From contig JAAFIH010000019.1 of NCBI GenBank assembly GCA_013297755.1, forward strand, positions 25,789-89,788: a stretch of 64,000 nt of DNA, read 5' to 3'. The translations under genes and the position numbers were made by a program. Under the pieces are notes generated by a model, which saw nothing but the letters and a program-made list of their open reading frames with translations, was not told the DNA's origin and ran no database searches. Shown here one piece after another: positions 47,172 to 56,890 of the stretch (positions within the stretch are counted from its first letter, which is position 1; each line of letters starts with the position of its first letter). This DNA comes from Cytophagales bacterium (GTDB lineage Bacteria > Bacteroidota > Bacteroidia > Cytophagales > UBA9547).

Positions 47172-48596
47172 TTGAAAGAGGAACTTGAAATTTTGGAAAC
47201 TGCCACCAACCAAACTTTGCATGGCGAAGATAATAAAACTACTACTACCGACACCCATACTGGCAAACAACGCAAATTGTATATAGAGAGTTATGGCTGT
47301 CAAATGAATTTTGCAGATTCAGAAATAGTGGCTGCCGTAATGATGGAAAATGGATATGATACTACTTCTGATTTTAGCCAAGCTGATGTCGTTTTTTTAA
47401 ATACTTGCTCTATCAGAGACAATGCAGAACAGCGAATAAGAGCTAGACTAAAACAAATAAATGCTGTAAAAAGAGAAAAAAACAACATGACAGTTGGGGT
47501 ACTAGGTTGTATGGCCGAAAGACTAAAATCTCAATTACTAGACCAAGAAAAAGTGGTAGATTTGGTTGCAGGACCTGATTCTTATAGAGACATAGCCAAT
47601 TTGGTAGCTCAGGTTGATGAAGGACACAGAGCCATCAATGTATATTTATCAAGAGAAGAAACTTATGCAGATATTACTCCTCTAAGGCTAGATTCTAATG
47701 GTGTAACTGCCTATATTACCATTATGAGAGGTTGCGATAATATGTGTTCGTTTTGTGTTGTACCTTTTACCAGAGGCCGAGAACGCAGCAGAGATGCTGA
47801 TTCAATAGTAAAAGAAGCCCAAGATTTGTTTGAAAAAGGATACAGAGAAGTTACACTTTTAGGTCAGAACGTAGATTCTTATAAATGGCAAAGCAATGAT
47901 GGAGTGCAACAAGTCAATTTTGCTCAACTATTAGAAAAAGTGGCCCTAGTACATCATGATTTAAGAGTTAGATTCTGTACTTCGCATCCCAAAGACATCA
48001 CTGATGAGGTTTTGTATACCATCAAAAATCATGAAAATATTTGCAATTATATTCATTTGCCTGTTCAAAGCGGCAATACCAGAATACTTGAGTTGATGAA
48101 TCGTACTTATACTAGAGAATGGTATATGAATAGAATTGATGCTATTAAAAATATCATTGGAGATGATTGTGGGATTTCTACAGACATTATCACAGGTTTT
48201 TGTTCTGAAACTGAAGAAGAACATCAAGACACACTATCAATGTTGGAATATGCAAAATATGATTATGCTTATATGTTTTCATATTCTGAAAGGCCAAATA
48301 CACCTGCTGCAAAAAAACTAAAAGATGATATTTCAGATGCAGTAAAAAAAAGAAGATTGAATGAAGTTCAACAAAAACTAAACGACATATCTTTGGTAAG
48401 AAATAAATCTGATATTGGCAAAACTTATAAAGTATTAATAGAGGGTTTTTCAAAAAGATCTGATGCAGACTTATATGGCAGAACTAGCCACAACAAAATG
48501 GTCATTTTCCCCAAACAAAATTTTGTAAAAGGTCAGTATGTAAATGTTTTAATTACTGATTGTTCTAAAGCTACTTTGTTGGGAAAAGATGTATAA
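47172..48596 (+). CDS. miaB: tRNA-2-methylthio-N6-dimethylallyladenosine synthase
   Basis: 474 aa. UPF0004 cluster Cys are C43 (YGCQMN), C79 (NTCS) and C113 (GCMA). The radical-SAM cluster is C188-x3-C192-x2-C195 in [18 protein letters not shown]-binding domain lies at the C-terminus. It adds the methylthio group to A37 of tRNAs. The first suitable start is TTG at 47172; the next in-frame ATG falls inside the first cluster motif, so the TTG or a close upstream non-ATG start must be used. It is divergent from the Sia-like operon. Confidence 0.95.
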   Translation: MKEELEILETATNQTLHGEDNKTTTTDTHTGKQRKLYIESYGCQMNFADSEIVAAVMMENGYDTTSDFSQADVVFLNTCSIRDNAEQRIRARLKQINAVKREKNNMTVGVLGCMAERLKSQLLDQEKVVDLVAGPDSYRDIANLVAQVDEGHRAINVYLSREETYADITPLRLDSNGVTAYITIMRGCDNMCSFCVVPFTRGRERSRDADSIVKEAQDLFEKGYREVTLLGQNVDSYKWQSNDGVQQVNFAQLLEKVALVHHDLRVRFCTSHPKDITDEVLYTIKNHENICNYIHLPVQSGNTRILELMNRTYTREWYMNRIDAIKNIIGDDCGISTDIITGFCSETEEEHQDTLSMLEYAKYDYAYMFSYSERPNTPAAKKLKDDISDAVKKRRLNEVQQKLNDISLVRNKSDIGKTYKVLIEGFSKRSDADLYGRTSHNKMVIFPKQNFVKGQYVNVLITDCSKATLLGKDV

Positions 48597-48765
48597 ATTT
48601 TCTTTTAAAAAATAATCTTATTACATTAGAATTTTTGTACTTTTAATGAAAACTGCTAATACAACAAAACAAACAAATTTTACTAAAAGTTTATATATTT
48701 TGATACTATATAAGATGTATCAAATCAATTAAAAACAAATAAAGAACAAAAAAAATAAAGCTACT

Positions 48766-49815
48766 ATGTTTAATCTCAATGAAATTTTAAGAGATAATAT
48801 ACGTTCATTACGACCCTATACATCGGCAAGAGACGAATACAAAGGTACCGAAGGCGTGTTTTTAGATGCCAACGAAAATGCCTTTGGGTCAGCATCAGAC
48901 GAAACCCACAACAGATACCCAGACCCATTACAATGGGATTTAAAAAATGCTTTAGCAGCATTAAAAGTATTAGATGCCGAAAATATATTTCTTGGTAATG
49001 GCAGTGACGAGGCCATTGATATTCTGTTTAGAAGTTTTTGTAATCCAGGAATCGACAACGTGATAATAACTCCACCCACGTATGGAATGTATGAAGTAAG
49101 TGCCAACATTAACGATGTTCGTATAAAAAGAGTAAGTCTAACGCCAGATTTTGCAATAGATGAGAATTTAATCTTAAAATCAATAGACGAAAATACCAAA
49201 TTAATAATACTTTGTTCGCCCAATAATCCAACAGGTAATATACTAAATATTAAATCACTAGAAAAAATAATTAGTAATTTTAAAGGCATTGTTGCCATTG
49301 ATGAAGCATATATAGATTTTGCACCTGAAAAAACTTTTCTTACTCGTTTATCAAGATTTCCTAATTTAATTATCCTACAAACTTTTTCTAAAGCCTGGGG
49401 ACTTGCCAATTTGCGCATTGGGGTAGCTTATGCCTCTAGAGACATAATTCATGTACTCAACAAAGTAAAACCACCCTACAACATCAATGGATACAGCCAA
49501 AAACTTGCCCTAGAAGCCCTAAAAAATGAAGACAAAAAAGACAAATATGTGGCTCAAATTATTGAACAAAGAAAATTATTGGCAGTAGAATTACAAAAAC
49601 TACCATTTGTAACAAAAATTTATCCATCTGATGCAAATTTTTTGTTAGTAAAAACTACAGATGGTAAAGTAATATATGACTACCTAATTAATCATAAAAT
49701 AATTGTTAGAGATAGATCAATAGTCAAACTTTGTGAAGGTTGTTTGAGAATAACGATAGGTACTGAGATTGAAAACAAAAAATTAATCGAACAACTAAAA
49801 CAATATAAAAACTAA
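48766..49815 (+). CDS. hisC: histidinol-phosphate aminotransferase
   Basis: 349 aa, class I/II aminotransferase with N-E-N near the start, GNGSDEAID for phosphate binding, SPNNPTG, D-E-A-Y-I-D-F and the PLP lysine K209 in TFSKAWGLANLRIG. It makes histidinol phosphate in histidine biosynthesis and may also act on aromatic amino acids. No other his gene is in the window, so it is either split from its operon or works elsewhere. Confidence 0.9.
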   Translation: MFNLNEILRDNIRSLRPYTSARDEYKGTEGVFLDANENAFGSASDETHNRYPDPLQWDLKNALAALKVLDAENIFLGNGSDEAIDILFRSFCNPGIDNVIITPPTYGMYEVSANINDVRIKRVSLTPDFAIDENLILKSIDENTKLIILCSPNNPTGNILNIKSLEKIISNFKGIVAIDEAYIDFAPEKTFLTRLSRFPNLIILQTFSKAWGLANLRIGVAYASRDIIHVLNKVKPPYNINGYSQKLALEALKNEDKKDKYVAQIIEQRKLLAVELQKLPFVTKIYPSDANFLLVKTTDGKVIYDYLINHKIIVRDRSIVKLCEGCLRITIGTEIENKKLIEQLKQYKN

Positions 49816-49865
49816 TTTCTAATGTAAAAAAAATACAAAATGATTTTGATAGGGAATTAGTTTTT
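49807..49865. terminator. bidirectional terminator between hisC and pduO-type gene
   Basis: A perfect 11-bp stem AAAAACTAATT (49807-49817) and AATTAGTTTTT (49855-49865), with a 37-bp loop, spans the stop codons of the two convergent genes. The T-rich ends suit termination in both directions. The long loop lowers confidence. Confidence 0.45.
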
Positions 49866-50408
49866 TCGTGGATACCAAGGTATTTCTTCTATTTGTAAGT
49901 TTTTGGCTAATATTCTACACAAAACAAACAAATAATCTGATAATCGATTCATATATTTTATTACTAAAGGTATTTCAAATCCGTTTTCAGATAGAATCAC
50001 CAAATCTCTTTCTGCACGTCTGCAAACGGTGCGTGCAATATGAGCAAAAGCAACTTCTTTGTGTCCGCCAGGGAGTATAAATGTACGCATTGGTTCGAGC
50101 AAAACATCCATGCTATCTATCTCATTTTCGAGCAATTCAATATCAGATTCCAACAAAATGGGTACTTTTTCTATGTGTTTTCCATACTCTTTCATTACAT
50201 TGGCACCAATAGTAAAAAGCATATTTTGGATTATCCTCAATGTAGGTTGATGTTTGCTGATAATGGTGTATTCTGCTAATAATCCTATCCAAGAATTTAA
50301 CTCATCTACTGAGCCACAGGCTTGTAGTTGTGCATGAGATTTAGAAACTCTAGCACCACCTACCAACGAAGTAAGTCCAGTATCACCTGTTTTTGTATAT
50401 ATTTTCAT
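49857..50408 (-). CDS. cob(I)alamin adenosyltransferase, PduO type
   Basis: 183 aa. It starts MKIYTKTGDTGLTSL-GGARVSKSH and contains GSVDELNSWIG, the ATP-binding signature, and RTVCRRAERDLV with conserved arginines. It transfers the adenosyl group of ATP to cob(I)alamin to form coenzyme B12. No B12-synthesis gene is adjacent, which fits use of salvaged cobalamin. It is convergent with hisC. Confidence 0.93.
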   Translation of the reverse strand: MKIYTKTGDTGLTSLVGGARVSKSHAQLQACGSVDELNSWIGLLAEYTIISKHQPTLRIIQNMLFTIGANVMKEYGKHIEKVPILLESDIELLENEIDSMDVLLEPMRTFILPGGHKEVAFAHIARTVCRRAERDLVILSENGFEIPLVIKYMNRLSDYLFVLCRILAKNLQIEEIPWYPRKN

Positions 50409-50489
50409 AGTTATTAATAAGTATTAAAAATAAAAAAGTACCTACAATATATATGTAGATACTTTAGTTGATATTAAATAAATGATAAA

Positions 50490-51455
50490 TTATGATTTTT
50501 CGCTACCATCAGAGCCTGCAATAGAACTACGCATATCTGTATCAGCTTTCATATTTTGTAATTTGTAATAATCCATAATTCCTAGATTACCACTACGAAA
50601 AGCGGCAGCAATGGCTTGAGGTATTTCAGCTTCGGCTTCTATCACTTTGGCTCTAGCTTCTTGTGATTTGGCTTTCATCTCTTGTTCTACAGCCACAGCC
50701 ATAGCTCTACGTTCTTCGGCTTTGGCTTCGGCCACTTTCAAATCTGCAGCAGCTTGGTCTATTTGCAATTTAGCACCAATATTTGCTCCTACATCTACAT
50801 CTGCAATGTCAATAGATAATATTTCGTATGCAGTACCTGCATCAAGTCCTTTTTGTAAAACCAATTTAGAAATTTTATCTGGATTTTCTAACACTTCTTT
50901 GTGCGAAAGGGACGACCCAATGGAGGTAACTATACCCTCTCCTACCCTTGCCAAAATGGTTTCTTCTCCAGCACCACCAACCAACTTAGCAATGTTTACA
51001 CGTACAGTTATACGCGCTTTTGCTATCAATTGTATACCATCTTGAGCCACAGCAGTTACGTTGGGCGTATTAATTACTTTTGGATTAACAGAAATTTGCA
51101 CTGCCTCAAACACATCTCGACCTGCCAAATCTATGGCGGCAGCTTGCTGAAAACTCAATGGTATATTGGCCATGTGAGCCGAAATAAGTGCTTTGATAAC
51201 TGATCGCACATTACCACCTGCCAAAAAATGTGTTTCTAATTCTGATGGTGTAACCTGAAGACCAGATTTGGTTGCAGTAATCAAAGATTCTACAATGATG
51301 CGTGGTGGAACTTTACGAATACGCATAAAAACTAAATCGAAAAGGCCTACTTTAACCCCTGAAAAAACTGCTGTAATCCACAAATTGAGTGGTACAAAAT
51401 ACATTAAAATAAAAAAACCTATAATGACTAGGGCAACTACAATTAACATTTCCAT
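50490..51455 (-). CDS. floA: flotillin-like protein FloA
   Basis: 321 aa. A hydrophobic hairpin is at the N-terminus (about 5-40), followed by an SPFH-type domain ([24 protein letters not shown]) and an Ala/Glu-rich coiled coil ([23 protein letters not shown] is typical). FloA proteins scaffold membrane microdomains. It is the only gene of this type here. The start follows GxxRMRK-like features of the UPF0365 family. Confidence 0.93.
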   Translation of the reverse strand: MEMLIVVALVIIGFFILMYFVPLNLWITAVFSGVKVGLFDLVFMRIRKVPPRIIVESLITATKSGLQVTPSELETHFLAGGNVRSVIKALISAHMANIPLSFQQAAAIDLAGRDVFEAVQISVNPKVINTPNVTAVAQDGIQLIAKARITVRVNIAKLVGGAGEETILARVGEGIVTSIGSSLSHKEVLENPDKISKLVLQKGLDAGTAYEILSIDIADVDVGANIGAKLQIDQAAADLKVAEAKAEERRAMAVAVEQEMKAKSQEARAKVIEAEAEIPQAIAAAFRSGNLGIMDYYKLQNMKADTDMRSSIAGSDGSEKS

Positions 51456-51547
51456 ATATTATTTTTTTTACAATATTAATATTTTTTTGGTTACAATAAA
51501 TATAATTTTAAAATTTTAAATCAACAATTCTAAGGAACAATGATGAA

Positions 51548-52645
51548 TTATAAAGAATCTATAATTTCTACAATTCTTTTTGTGGCTAATCCATCCCAAA
51601 ATGGTGGTATTTGACCTTTTTTGTGGTTTCCGTTTAATATTTCATCAACTTTCTGCAATATAGTTTTGGCATCAAAATCTAATAGTTGATTAGTACCTAT
51701 AGAGATGGTAGACGGACGTTCTGTATTTTTGCGTAAAGTAAGACAAGGAATTTTTTGAAAGGTTGTTTCTTCTTGAATGCCACCAGAATCAGTAAGCACA
51801 AAAGCTGCATTTTTAACCAATTTTTGAAAAGCAAAATAATCTAAAGGAGGTGTTATAATGATATTTTTATTTTCATCTAATTTTTTCTTTAAATCATACT
51901 TTTCGGCTTTCTGAATTGTGCGTGGATGGACAGAGAAAACTATTTTAATTTTTTCGGAAACTTGATGCAAAATATGTAAAGTATAGGTAAGATTTTCGAT
52001 TTCATCTACATTACTTGGTCTGTGTATTGTTACTAGACAATACTTTGAATCAGAGATTTGTAGCTGTTCTAAAATATCTGACATATCAATTTGGGGTTGA
52101 AAAGCAGCCAAAGTATCTATCATGGTATTGCCCACAAAAAATAACTGATTGGGTTGTTTGCCCTCTTCAATTAAATTATCATAGCCACTTTGCTCAGTAA
52201 TAAAGAAATAATTAGAAATCTCATCAGTAAGAATTCTATTTATCTCTTCAGGCATTTCTCTATCATTGCTTCTCAATCCACTTTCTAGGTGTGCGATTTT
52301 GATTCCTTTTTTATAAGCCGCAAAAGCAGCCGCAAAAGTAGAATTAACATCGCCTACAACTACAACTAAATCAGGTAAATAATTATCAAAAACTTTTTCT
52401 AGTTCTATCATAATCATTCCCATCTGAAAAGTAGGTGAGCCAGCAGGTATTCCTAAAAAAAAATCAGGCTTGCGAATATTTAATTGACTAAAAAATACAT
52501 CAGACATATTATAATCAAAATGCTGCCCTGTATGCACAATTTTGAAATCTATATGTGGAAAATTAGAAAAATATTTTTCAAATTGAGTAATTTTTATGAA
52601 ATTTGGTCGTGTGCCAACGACTATTAAAACCTTTTTTTCTTTCAT
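51548..52645 (-). CDS. wecB: UDP-N-acetylglucosamine 2-epimerase (non-hydrolysing)
   Basis: 365 aa, GT-B fold. Motifs GTRPNFIK, VVVGDVNST, HLESGLRS, PEEINR and DSGGIQEE carry the conserved catalytic Asp, Glu and His. It converts UDP-GlcNAc to UDP-ManNAc. It starts 1 bp behind the carotenoid hydratase-like gene as the last gene of a tight four-gene operon, which is unusual company for wecB. Confidence 0.93.
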   Translation of the reverse strand: MKEKKVLIVVGTRPNFIKITQFEKYFSNFPHIDFKIVHTGQHFDYNMSDVFFSQLNIRKPDFFLGIPAGSPTFQMGMIMIELEKVFDNYLPDLVVVVGDVNSTFAAAFAAYKKGIKIAHLESGLRSNDREMPEEINRILTDEISNYFFITEQSGYDNLIEEGKQPNQLFFVGNTMIDTLAAFQPQIDMSDILEQLQISDSKYCLVTIHRPSNVDEIENLTYTLHILHQVSEKIKIVFSVHPRTIQKAEKYDLKKKLDENKNIIITPPLDYFAFQKLVKNAAFVLTDSGGIQEETTFQKIPCLTLRKNTERPSTISIGTNQLLDFDAKTILQKVDEILNGNHKKGQIPPFWDGLATKRIVEIIDSL

Positions 52646-52646
52646 A

Positions 52647-53270
52647 TTAAAATTTCTTTAAAACTATAAAAAATACAATTTGTGTTAGCAAAAAATAAGA
52701 ACTAATGGCATTGGATTTATTACCAAACACTTTATGATACAAAATGCTAACTATCAAACCAACCCCAAACCACGAATAATAATTGAGATCTGGGATTATA
52801 CCATTTTGCCAAGACCACAAACCATATTTTACTGCAAATGGCTCTATCATAAAATCAAAACCTGTCATCAACAAAGCAGCAGCTAGTATGCTAATCCATT
52901 GTGTGTGAGGAAATAAAGTCATTGATATTTGATTGCAAGCATACGTTGTTGAAACCCACAGTAAACCAATCACACAAGGTACACCCATAAAAGAATATCC
53001 CAAAACCGATGAGTAAGTATAATTTCCAAAAATAAGATGTTTGTTTACACCCAAAACTTCAGCTCCAAATCCTAAGGCAAAACAAACAATAAAAAACAAT
53101 AAAAATTTCCAATCCAAAGTTGTGTTTTCCCAAAAAAGTACAACTGAAATAATGACTAAATGAATAGGAGTAATTTTTACAAACAAAGATTGATATTGAG
53201 ACAAACAAAAACCAATGATACCAACGATATGTAAAACGAATAAAACGATAATTCTTACATTTGCACTCAT
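52647..53270 (-). CDS. carotenoid hydratase family (CruF/DUF422-like) membrane protein
   Basis: 207 aa with about six or seven membrane segments. The motifs F-G-N-Y-x-Y, G-V-P, MTGFDFMIEPFAVKYGLWSW and Y-x-S-W-F match the CruF-type 1',2'-hydratase family (PF04240), which adds water to carotenoid ends before glycosylation. It overlaps the upstream GT2 gene by 4 bp (ATGA), so the two are translated together. Confidence 0.8.
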   Translation of the reverse strand: MSANVRIIVLFVLHIVGIIGFCLSQYQSLFVKITPIHLVIISVVLFWENTTLDWKFLLFFIVCFALGFGAEVLGVNKHLIFGNYTYSSVLGYSFMGVPCVIGLLWVSTTYACNQISMTLFPHTQWISILAAALLMTGFDFMIEPFAVKYGLWSWQNGIIPDLNYYSWFGVGLIVSILYHKVFGNKSNAISSYFLLTQIVFFIVLKKF

Positions 53271-54355
53271 ATTTCTCTACTCTTCCAAATTATTTTTCCA
53301 AAAATATGCTTATAAACTGATTGAATGGCTATAAGTTGATAAAAAAACATTTGAATGGGGTGTAAAATAAGATTTAAAATTACAGATTGATGACTTAATA
53401 TGCTGATAAAAATACGTTGCCAAACAATAAGCATTATACTTAAACTAATCAAAAGTATGTTTTTATCAAATATCATACATCCAAATCCCCATAAAATAAA
53501 AATAAAATACAATAAAATAGCTAAAATATTTTTACCAAACCCTAAAAATAAATTTTTAGAAAAACCATCTATTCCCTCTTGGAGTGAGGTGTACATGCGA
53601 CAAAAAACTTGTTGATTGGCTAGTAAGGTTTCACATTTTATTTTATTTTCTTTTGCATATCTTACTATATTTACATCGTCTAAAATATTATTTCTTACTA
53701 TATAATGAAATTTATGTTTTAAGTATGTATATGTATCAAACAAAATAAACTGACCATTGGCAGCCGCCAAACTACTTCTACTCGATTTTTTAACTAAATT
53801 CAAAGGAAGTAATGTCAGCAATAAATAATGCATTAAAGGAACAATGATTTTTTCGCCAATATTAGTCATTTTTTGATCAGGGAAAATACTGAAAATTTCT
53901 ACTTTACTTTGAATCTTCTGTTGTAGTGCATTAGAGATTAAGTAAGGTGTAATTTGCACATCAGCATCTATAAAAAGTAAGTATTGGCCTTTTGCCTGAT
54001 GTGCTAATTGATGACAAGCCCAGTTTTTGCCAAACCACCCTTCTGGTAATGGTTTAGCAAACATATACTTTAATCTTTGGTTGCTAACAGCCTCATTTTC
54101 AATAATTTGTTTGGTATTGTCGGTAGAATGATCATCGCAAATGATGATTTCTAGTACATCAATTTGAGATAAACTTTGTAATAATTTTGGCAAATTATGC
54201 TCCTCATTTCGTGCAGGAATAAGTACTGAAACATTGTTTGTAGTTATATGATTTTTAAAAAAAGGTAAAAGAGGCTTAGTAAGAAAATTATAAGAAACAA
54301 CCAAAAAACGTATTATAAGAGCAGCAAAAAAAATATAACTCAAAACTGTAATCAT
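53267..54355 (-). CDS. GT2 glycosyltransferase, carotenoid-type
   Basis: 362 aa: N-terminal membrane helix (about 2-22), GT2 domain with SVLIPARNEEHNLP, I-C-D-D-H-S-T-D-N-T, D-A-D-V as the metal-binding DxD, and YTSLQEGIDGFSKNL, then three C-terminal helices. The layout resembles CruG/CrtQ-type carotenoid glycosyltransferases. Together with the overlapping hydratase and acyltransferase genes it probably makes a carotenoid glycoside. Confidence 0.72.
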   Translation of the reverse strand: MITVLSYIFFAALIIRFLVVSYNFLTKPLLPFFKNHITTNNVSVLIPARNEEHNLPKLLQSLSQIDVLEIIICDDHSTDNTKQIIENEAVSNQRLKYMFAKPLPEGWFGKNWACHQLAHQAKGQYLLFIDADVQITPYLISNALQQKIQSKVEIFSIFPDQKMTNIGEKIIVPLMHYLLLTLLPLNLVKKSSRSSLAAANGQFILFDTYTYLKHKFHYIVRNNILDDVNIVRYAKENKIKCETLLANQQVFCRMYTSLQEGIDGFSKNLFLGFGKNILAILLYFIFILWGFGCMIFDKNILLISLSIMLIVWQRIFISILSHQSVILNLILHPIQMFFYQLIAIQSVYKHIFGKIIWKSREI

Positions 54356-54966
54356 TAGGATTTGAAGTTTAAAATATGTTTTTGTTTAGCATTTTCATAA
54401 AACAATTTATATTGCTGCTGGATATCTACATTTGTATTTAATGATTGGATATACACATTCAAATAAGGTTTTTCGTTGCCTGCAAAATCCCAAAAAGATG
54501 CGTAAGCCAACAACTGAGTATCAGTACTTTTAGAAACAATTTTTTCTATTCCTTTGTTGAAAATAAAACTTGAATCATAAATAGAATGTAATTTTCCTTG
54601 TGGAAAAAACAATAAATAAGTATCATTTTTGTTTAATAATTCTACTGAAGTTTGCAGTGTTTTTACTATAGATTTGCTTTTGGGTTGTATAGAAAAAGCA
54701 CCAATTTTCTGAAAAAAAGGCAATTTTTGGAGTGTATCTTCCAACATAATGACATAAAACTGTTTATTAAACAATTTTCGGTTTAGCTGCCAAGCAATAA
54801 AACCATCCCACCAAGTGGTATGATTTCCAATAATTAAAATTGATTTTTGGGTATCTATGTTTGATTCTAAAAAGTAAGAAACATTGCTAAAACATTTTTT
54901 GAACTTGTAATCCAAAAACATATTTAACAACCAAACATAAAATTTTATTTTTTTGGGTGGTATCAT
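54355..54966 (-). CDS. PlsC-type acyltransferase
   Basis: 203 aa with H49-T-T-W-W-D54 (the HX4D active site) and FFPQGKLHS as the acceptor-binding block. This short acyltransferase probably esterifies the sugar of the carotenoid glycoside rather than glycerol phosphate, since its stop overlaps the GT2 start (TAATG). First gene of the operon 54966-51548. Confidence 0.72.
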   Translation of the reverse strand: MIPPKKIKFYVWLLNMFLDYKFKKCFSNVSYFLESNIDTQKSILIIGNHTTWWDGFIAWQLNRKLFNKQFYVIMLEDTLQKLPFFQKIGAFSIQPKSKSIVKTLQTSVELLNKNDTYLLFFPQGKLHSIYDSSFIFNKGIEKIVSKSTDTQLLAYASFWDFAGNEKPYLNVYIQSLNTNVDIQQQYKLFYENAKQKHILNFKS

Positions 54967-55016
54967 TATGAATGATTTTATTACAAATTTGATTAAAACA
55001 ATACAAATGAAATTAA

Positions 55017-55799
55017 TTAATCCACATCTTTTAATGCTTGCGGAAGCATCATTAAAAAAGGCATACTATTTTCGTATTTAATTTCATAATAATTTACGCC
55101 ATTTTGCAAGTTTTTGTAATACGATGATCGATTAAGCCAATAATTTTTTTCAGAAGTGATATTCCATGCACTTTCTCCTAGCATTTTGGCCAGAAACCAT
55201 TTTTCTACTAATCTTGTAGCCCTACCATTACCATCTACAAATGGATGTATATATACAAAAACTAGATGGATAAAAGCTGCATAGAAAAAAATTTCTTCAA
55301 CTGTTAATTTTGAATTAATTAATAGCGTAATATCCTCAAATAATTTTTCTAATTCTTGCTTTACAAATTCGGGTTCTATGGCTAGATATATAAGTCTTCC
55401 TGAACTTCTAACACCAACTTTTACTTTTCTGATTTTTCCCCTTTCTTTTTTTAGTAATATAGATTCAGTATAAATCTCGTGTGTTTTTAATACATTTTTA
55501 AGTGTTAAATCGTTTACTTTTGCGAACTCGTAAGCAGCTATTAAATCATTAATTTCTTTAATTTCTTTAGATTTTAAATGTAAATTAAATTCAGAAGATT
55601 TCAAATAAGTATCAAAACTCACCTTATTTCCCTCAATATTTGAAGAGTGAACTGCTGCATTAGCTAAATAAAATTTAAAATCTTCTAAGGTTTGATTTTT
55701 ATTTTTTAATTCTTCAATGATAAGATTTATATCAAAATCTAATTTTAATCTGTACTCTTCAAAATATTTTTGAGATAAAATTTTCAAATTTAGGCTCAT
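55017..55799 (-). CDS. Fic-domain AMP transferase-like protein
   Basis: 260 aa. The core H185-P-F-V-D-G-N-G-R-A-T-R196 is intact. An N-terminal inhibitory helix is present with S52-S-N-I-E56-G, the (S/T)xxxE(G/N) switch that blocks ATP, so it is a class II Fic. It probably modifies a protein with AMP, under self-control. No antitoxin gene is beside it. It lies between the carotenoid operon and the siderophore-interacting protein. Confidence 0.9.
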   Translation of the reverse strand: MSLNLKILSQKYFEEYRLKLDFDINLIIEELKNKNQTLEDFKFYLANAAVHSSNIEGNKVSFDTYLKSSEFNLHLKSKEIKEINDLIAAYEFAKVNDLTLKNVLKTHEIYTESILLKKERGKIRKVKVGVRSSGRLIYLAIEPEFVKQELEKLFEDITLLINSKLTVEEIFFYAAFIHLVFVYIHPFVDGNGRATRLVEKWFLAKMLGESAWNITSEKNYWLNRSSYYKNLQNGVNYYEIKYENSMPFLMMLPQALKDVD

Positions 55800-55829
55800 A
55801 AGTGTGTTTTATAAAGTATTGAGTATCAA

Positions 55830-55982
55830 AATCAATGCTTATTTCGGTTTTGGGCTTGGCGTAGGTAGCGATTTTACACCACATATATTTAAGTGGAGAA
55901 CCATACTTTGATTAACCATAAAACTATTTTTTGAGTACAAAACCCCACCTATTGCAAATGTGCTGTTAGCGGTTCTGGTATT
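55830..55982 (-). repeat. palindromic cassette-flank sequence, downstream side
   Basis: A GC-richer stretch behind the flavoprotein gene contains CTGTTAGCGGTTCTGG (55966-55981), the CACCTATTGCAAATGTG segment and AGCGATTTTACACC. Its end is partly repeated in reverse on the other side of the gene (56772-56787). It has the look of the imperfect palindromic spacer elements seen next to single-gene insertions in this phylum; I do not assign it to a named family. Confidence 0.4.
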
Positions 55983-56708
55983 TTATTCAAGTCCTTTTTT
56001 CTCTGGATTCCAAAATGGCTTTATCCTTATTTGTTTTGAGTCCCAATTTAGTTCCTTCCTAAAAAATTGATTTAGTGAAACACAAATTCTACTGTCGCCA
56101 CTTATATAAACCATTTTCCGTCCTGTCATATTAGGAATAATCTCTTTTATTTTAGTAACAATTTCTTCAAAAGGATTTTCAGCCATTTCATAGAAATGAA
56201 AAGGTTTATTTTTATCAATGTCGTTAAAATGTTCATTTAGTTTTTTATTATACAAGATGCTTTCAACCTTTTTGTCTTTTGAAAGATGTCGGTTGATTAT
56301 GTAAAGATGGGAAAGTGCTGAAAGGTCTCCAATCATAAGGTAATAGTCAGCATTGTTGTCAACCAAGAAATTTCCTTTTTTCCAAACAAAGCTTACTTCG
56401 TTACCTATTTCACATTTCTTTACCCAATCTGCTCCAACGCCATTACTATGTGTCGCTATAGCTAAGTCAATTGTTCCACTTTCTTTGTTGATGTCCCAAA
56501 CGCTGTAACTTCTAACTTTGTCTTTAATTGAGGAATCACTCACACCTAAGCCAACTCCTAAACGTACAAAATAACCTGGTACAAAGTCCGCCTTTTTTAT
56601 ACTGTTACTTTGAATCCGAATATGATAGACCGTTTCCGACAATTTTGATTTATATTCAATTGTCCCCTGTTCTGCAAATTTTTTAACAATACTGTCTATT
56701 ATTCCCAT
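55983..56708 (-). CDS. siderophore-interacting FAD-binding oxidoreductase
   Basis: 241 aa. FAD-binding domain with R66-S-Y-S and a substrate/NAD(P)H domain with GDLSALSHLY. The tail KPFWNPEKKGLE is typical of the SIP/ferric-reductase family. It reduces Fe(III)-siderophores using NAD(P)H to release iron in the cytoplasm. G+C is higher than the neighbours'. Palindromic remnants flank it on both sides, and no siderophore transporter is nearby, so it was probably acquired as a single gene. Confidence 0.82.
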   Translation of the reverse strand: MGIIDSIVKKFAEQGTIEYKSKLSETVYHIRIQSNSIKKADFVPGYFVRLGVGLGVSDSSIKDKVRSYSVWDINKESGTIDLAIATHSNGVGADWVKKCEIGNEVSFVWKKGNFLVDNNADYYLMIGDLSALSHLYIINRHLSKDKKVESILYNKKLNEHFNDIDKNKPFHFYEMAENPFEEIVTKIKEIIPNMTGRKMVYISGDSRICVSLNQFFRKELNWDSKQIRIKPFWNPEKKGLE

Positions 56709-56890
56709 TTTCTATTATTTTTTTTTATTAGTGTTCTCTGTCAATTTTATGGTTCTGTTTGCCTGACCACTAACAGAAGGGAACTTGTAAAAACCCCAAA
56801 TATATTTTCAAAAGCAAAATAACTCAATTAAAATATATGATTTAAGAATTTTAAATCAAGAAAATATAAATTCTTAAATGCACATAATTC
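56709..56890. other. spacer with cassette-flank palindrome, upstream side
   Basis: Contains CCACTAACAG (56768-56777 region), an inverted partner of the CTGTTAGCGG behind the flavoprotein gene. Otherwise AT-rich with no gene. Confidence 0.4.

Noticed and set aside
55966..56787. Integron attC sites around the flavoprotein gene
   Set aside because: The GTTAG/CTAAC cores do not satisfy GTTRRRY/RYYYAAC, and no integrase is in the window.
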